A stretch of DNA of 7,316 bases, from NCBI GenBank assembly GCA_947499775.1, contig CANMPY010000089.1, forward strand, positions 1 to 7,316, written 5' to 3'. The translations under genes were made by a program, and so were the position numbers. This DNA comes from Bacteroidota bacterium (GTDB lineage Bacteria; Bacteroidota; Bacteroidia; NS11-12g; UBA9320). The notes under the pieces are model-generated. The model searched no databases, had not been told where the DNA came from, and saw only the letters and a program-made list of their open reading frames with translations. Shown here piece after piece: positions 4,634-7,316 of the stretch (positions are counted from its first letter, which is position 1; every line of letters begins with the position of its first letter).

Positions 4634-7250
4634 AACTAATAAATGGAATGAGAGGTAAAAGGCCTACTTCATAAAATGTTAATTTGGCACTGCTGCTATT
4701 GACTAAAAAATTTGTAGATATAAATAGGGGGTTAACATGACTATAAATATTATAGATTCCAATATTCCATTCGCGCGTGCTGCGCTCATATTTTATTGTT
4801 TTAGTAAAGGATACATCCATTCTGTGGTAATTGGACATTCTAATATTATTGCGTTGCGTTAACTCATAATATGTTTTTCCATTGAGGGTGTAAACCGATG
4901 TAGGAACAGTTACAGGACTGCCGCTTGAAAACACCCAACTGCTTGAAATGTTCCAATTTCTTTTTGTTTTTGGAAATTTTACAAAGAGGGATAATTGATG
5001 TCGGCGATCGTATTTGAACGGAAAGGAATTGCCTTGGTTTATTTCGTCAAACTGCCTTACGGATTTAGAAAGTGCATAGCCTATCCACCCTTTAATTTTC
5101 CCAGTATGTTTTTCTAACATAAATTCTATGCCTTTTGCATTGCCATTGCCAATATAAAAAGATTTGTCCCATTCGTAGCCGCCAAAAACAAAAAATGCAC
5201 CTTCCTTTAGCTCTACTAAATTCTTCATGGTTTTATAGTACCCCTCAATGGATAGTTTAAAGTGTTTTTTAATATAGAAGGCAGCATTTAATGATACTTG
5301 GTCAGAGTTTTGGGGCTTAAGTTCATCAGTTACTGGTAGCCAAATATCGATGGGTAATCCTATGCTGTTGTTAGGCAATATTTGCATGTTTTGTTGCATT
5401 CGGGTAAATGACCCACCGAAATAAATATTTTTTGATAATGCATATTGACCATTAAAACGAGGTTGTATTAACGTGTATCGGGTTGTTTTTACATTTATCG
5501 AATTAAGACTAACCCCAAGATTAAATGTAATGTGTTTGTTTGGCTTCCATGTATCTTCAATATAAAGCACTTCTTCATCACTAAAAATCTGCTTTTGGCC
5601 AATGGAAGTGTCCATCGTTTGGTTTCCCTCTCTCGTATGATAAGTTAAGGTTCCTGTATTGAATCGGTGGTAAATAAATTCGACTCCCGTGGTTATTTTA
5701 TGATTTTTGAATTTATTTATTTCAAAACAAGATTTTAGAAATAAGTCGCTATTGCCACTAGATTGGGTATATTCGATGGACGAGATTTTGTATTCTGGCT
5801 TAGGTTTTGTTTCCCAAGTGAGTTCATCCTCAAAACTGGTGCTATATTGTGTAATCCCAGCTGATGTGGACATGAAAACTTTGTCAGTAACATTATAGTC
5901 CCACTTTGCACTGCTCATCATCGTAGACCATCGTAGGTCTTTGAGGTATTGGCGTTTTTCAAGGATTTCACTTGTATCAGTAAATGTTTGTTTTTCGGTT
6001 ATTCTTCCGCGATCAACTCCAGTGAAATAGTTAAGCGAAATTTTATTTCGCAAACCAACCTTGTAATTAACTTTGGCATTGATATCGTAAAAATAATATT
6101 GTCCAACGTAGGTATTTGACGTTATACGGTTACTAATTTTTTTATAAGGAACCGTTAATAAATCAAAATAAGTTCGTCGAAACGACACCAAAAACGTGGC
6201 TTTGTTCTTAAGAAATGGTCCTTGAATGGTGCCGGAAGATAAAAGCATTCCAATATTTAACTTTCCTGATATTTTTTGATTGTTACCGTCTTTAAGTTTA
6301 ATATCTAATATAGAGGATAATCGACCATTGTATTTGGCCGAAAATCCACCTTTTATCAATTCAATTGAATTAACAACGCCTGGATTGATGATAGAAAATA
6401 ACCCAAAAGCGTGAACGATATTATAGACGGGAACACCATCAATCAAAACGAGATTTTGGTCAGTTCCCCCTCCTCTAACATTAAATCCTCCTATATTTTC
6501 ACCCGAACTTTGTACACCAGGTACCATCTGTATGGCACGCAATATGTCGGTTTCGCCTAATAGAGAAGGAATTTCTTTAATGGCTTTAAGATTAAAATAA
6601 TATCCATTGGGTCGGTTTTCGGATTTCGAAATACTTTCGTTCCGTATTTCTACCTCGGTAAGATCGGGCATTGGCACTAATTGGATTATTTTAAAGGCAT
6701 TGGTGCGATTGAAACCCATTTCCTTAAATTTTACATAGCCAATATAGCTCACTTCCAAATAAAGCGAATCTGCCGGCAGGGTTAATGTAAAAAATCCATA
6801 ATCGTTTGTGAGGGTACCTATTTTATTGTAGCGGCAAAATACCGTTGCCCCAATTAATTTTTCTCCATTCGTTTTGTCAAAAATATAACCCGATAGGGTA
6901 TAGGATTGGTTGCTTTTTATTTTTTTTAACAGAATAGAACGACCTCCAAAATATTTAAATTCAATATGATACGGAGTTAGCAACCTATACAAAATGTCAG
7001 AAAGTTTTTCATTGCTTGCTTCAAAATCAAGTAGAATGTCTGTAGGTAAAATGTTGGATTTATAATTATAGGAAAGCCCAGATTGAGTGGTTAGCAAGTG
7101 CAATATTTCTATTACTTTTTTTTGACTTACCGTAATGGTTAGTTTAGTATCTAGCGGTGTAACACTTTGTGAATACCCAAAACCCGTTTTAACAAAGATT
7201 AAAACGAACAATAACCATCGAAAATAAAGATTGACAGTAGGGGAATACAC
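4617..7250 (-). CDS. TonB-dependent receptor with STN and carboxypeptidase-regulatory-like domains
   Basis: This is an outer-membrane TonB-dependent transporter. A signal peptide (about 1-28, hydrophobic core WLLFVLIFV, probable cleavage after FGYSQ) is followed by an STN (secretin/TonB short N-terminal) domain at about 36-108, and then a carboxypeptidase-D regulatory-like beta-sandwich at about 117-192 (YTLSGYIFDKTNGEKLIGAT, ending SYIGYVKF). LTEVEI (197-202) may be the TonB box. The plug domain covers about 205-320, with LRAIQMVPGVQ, GFNVRGGGTDQNLVLIDGVP and IELIKGGFSAKYNGRLSS. The rest is beta-barrel, including NGNAKGIEF (702-710) and YDRRHQLSL (747-755), and ends in phenylalanine, as barrel proteins do. 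The 877-aa length is normal. The start is GTG: an in-frame TAA lies at 7262-7260 and the first ATG lies far inside the protein. It overlaps the DUF4249 gene downstream. STN domains in this family can signal to a FecR-type anti-sigma factor; none is visible here. The substrate is unknown. Confidence 0.95.
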   Translation of the reverse strand: MYSPTVNLYFRWLLFVLIFVKTGFGYSQSVTPLDTKLTITVSQKKVIEILHLLTTQSGLSYNYKSNILPTDILLDFEASNEKLSDILYRLLTPYHIEFKYFGGRSILLKKIKSNQSYTLSGYIFDKTNGEKLIGATVFCRYNKIGTLTNDYGFFTLTLPADSLYLEVSYIGYVKFKEMGFNRTNAFKIIQLVPMPDLTEVEIRNESISKSENRPNGYYFNLKAIKEIPSLLGETDILRAIQMVPGVQSSGENIGGFNVRGGGTDQNLVLIDGVPVYNIVHAFGLFSIINPGVVNSIELIKGGFSAKYNGRLSSILDIKLKDGNNQKISGKLNIGMLLSSGTIQGPFLKNKATFLVSFRRTYFDLLTVPYKKISNRITSNTYVGQYYFYDINAKVNYKVGLRNKISLNYFTGVDRGRITEKQTFTDTSEILEKRQYLKDLRWSTMMSSAKWDYNVTDKVFMSTSAGITQYSTSFEDELTWETKPKPEYKISSIEYTQSSGNSDLFLKSCFEINKFKNHKITTGVEFIYHRFNTGTLTYHTREGNQTMDTSIGQKQIFSDEEVLYIEDTWKPNKHITFNLGVSLNSINVKTTRYTLIQPRFNGQYALSKNIYFGGSFTRMQQNMQILPNNSIGLPIDIWLPVTDELKPQNSDQVSLNAAFYIKKHFKLSIEGYYKTMKNLVELKEGAFFVFGGYEWDKSFYIGNGNAKGIEFMLEKHTGKIKGWIGYALSKSVRQFDEINQGNSFPFKYDRRHQLSLFVKFPKTKRNWNISSSWVFSSGSPVTVPTSVYTLNGKTYYELTQRNNIRMSNYHRMDVSFTKTIKYERSTREWNIGIYNIYSHVNPLFISTNFLVNSSSAKLTFYEVGLLPLIPFISYEISF

Positions 7251-7254
7251 CCCG

Positions 7255-7262
7255 TAAAATTA
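7255..7262 (-). promoter_or_regulatory. Weak candidate -7 box upstream of the TonB-dependent receptor
   Basis: On the minus strand TAATTTTA (7262-7255) lies four bases before the GTG start, the same position as the box in front of the saccharopine gene, and differs from TAnnTTTG only in the last base. No clear -33 TTG was found at the right distance. The 66 bp upstream of the gene in this window otherwise show no feature I can support, and the true promoter may lie beyond the window. Confidence 0.2.
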
Positions 7263-7316
7263 TGGAATTAAGACGTAATCTGTGCCTTTTTTTATTAACC
7301 TACAGTCAGTGAGGTC

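Noticed and set aside
4470..4658. Plus-strand open frame opposite the start of the DUF4249 gene
   Set aside because: Antisense to a lipoprotein signal sequence and the receptor/lipoprotein overlap; no recognisable product.
5707..5898. Plus-strand open frame opposite the receptor barrel
   Set aside because: Antisense to a well-supported gene, with no motif or promoter support.

Overview
The window looks like ordinary chromosomal DNA from a member of the Bacteroidota (Bacteroidetes). Four observations support this: an AT-rich composition; a TonB-dependent receptor with STN and carboxypeptidase-regulatory-like domains paired with a DUF4249 lipoprotein, an arrangement typical of the phylum; TAnnTTTG-type -7 promoter boxes in front of genes; and no convincing Shine-Dalgarno sequences. 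The exact class (for example Chitinophagia, Flavobacteriia or Cytophagia) cannot be fixed from the sequence alone.

From left to right there are five complete protein-coding genes. (1) Minus strand, 46-1032: an extended short-chain dehydrogenase/reductase (NAD-dependent epimerase / dihydroflavonol-reductase-like). (2) After a 202-bp divergent AT-rich intergenic region containing two perfect inverted repeats, plus strand, 1235-2236: a 333-aa protein with an N-terminal helix-turn-helix and a large C-terminal region of unknown function. (3) Plus strand, 2334-3662: a saccharopine dehydrogenase/reductase-type enzyme with a promoter box ending four bases before the ATG. (4) and (5) Minus strand, 7250-3668: a two-gene outer-membrane unit, an 877-aa TonB-dependent receptor followed by a DUF4249 lipoprotein, overlapping by 17 bp. 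This unit converges on gene 3 with only 5 bp between stop codons.

The receptor and lipoprotein very probably form one transport or sensing complex at the outer membrane; the substrate cannot be read from the sequence. The STN domain makes signalling to a FecI/FecR-type sigma/anti-sigma pair possible, but neither is in the window. The saccharopine enzyme points to lysine metabolism (probably lysine catabolism), but no lysine-ketoglutarate reductase partner lies next to it. The helix-turn-helix protein may regulate itself or its neighbours; this is inference from an inverted repeat sitting on its putative promoter.

I found no tRNA or rRNA gene, CRISPR array, insertion sequence or phage-like gene, and no pseudogene. 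No stretch longer than 300 bp lacks a gene. I did not find convincing evidence of a new multi-gene system. The least explained items are the effector region of the helix-turn-helix protein and the substrate of the receptor/lipoprotein pair.
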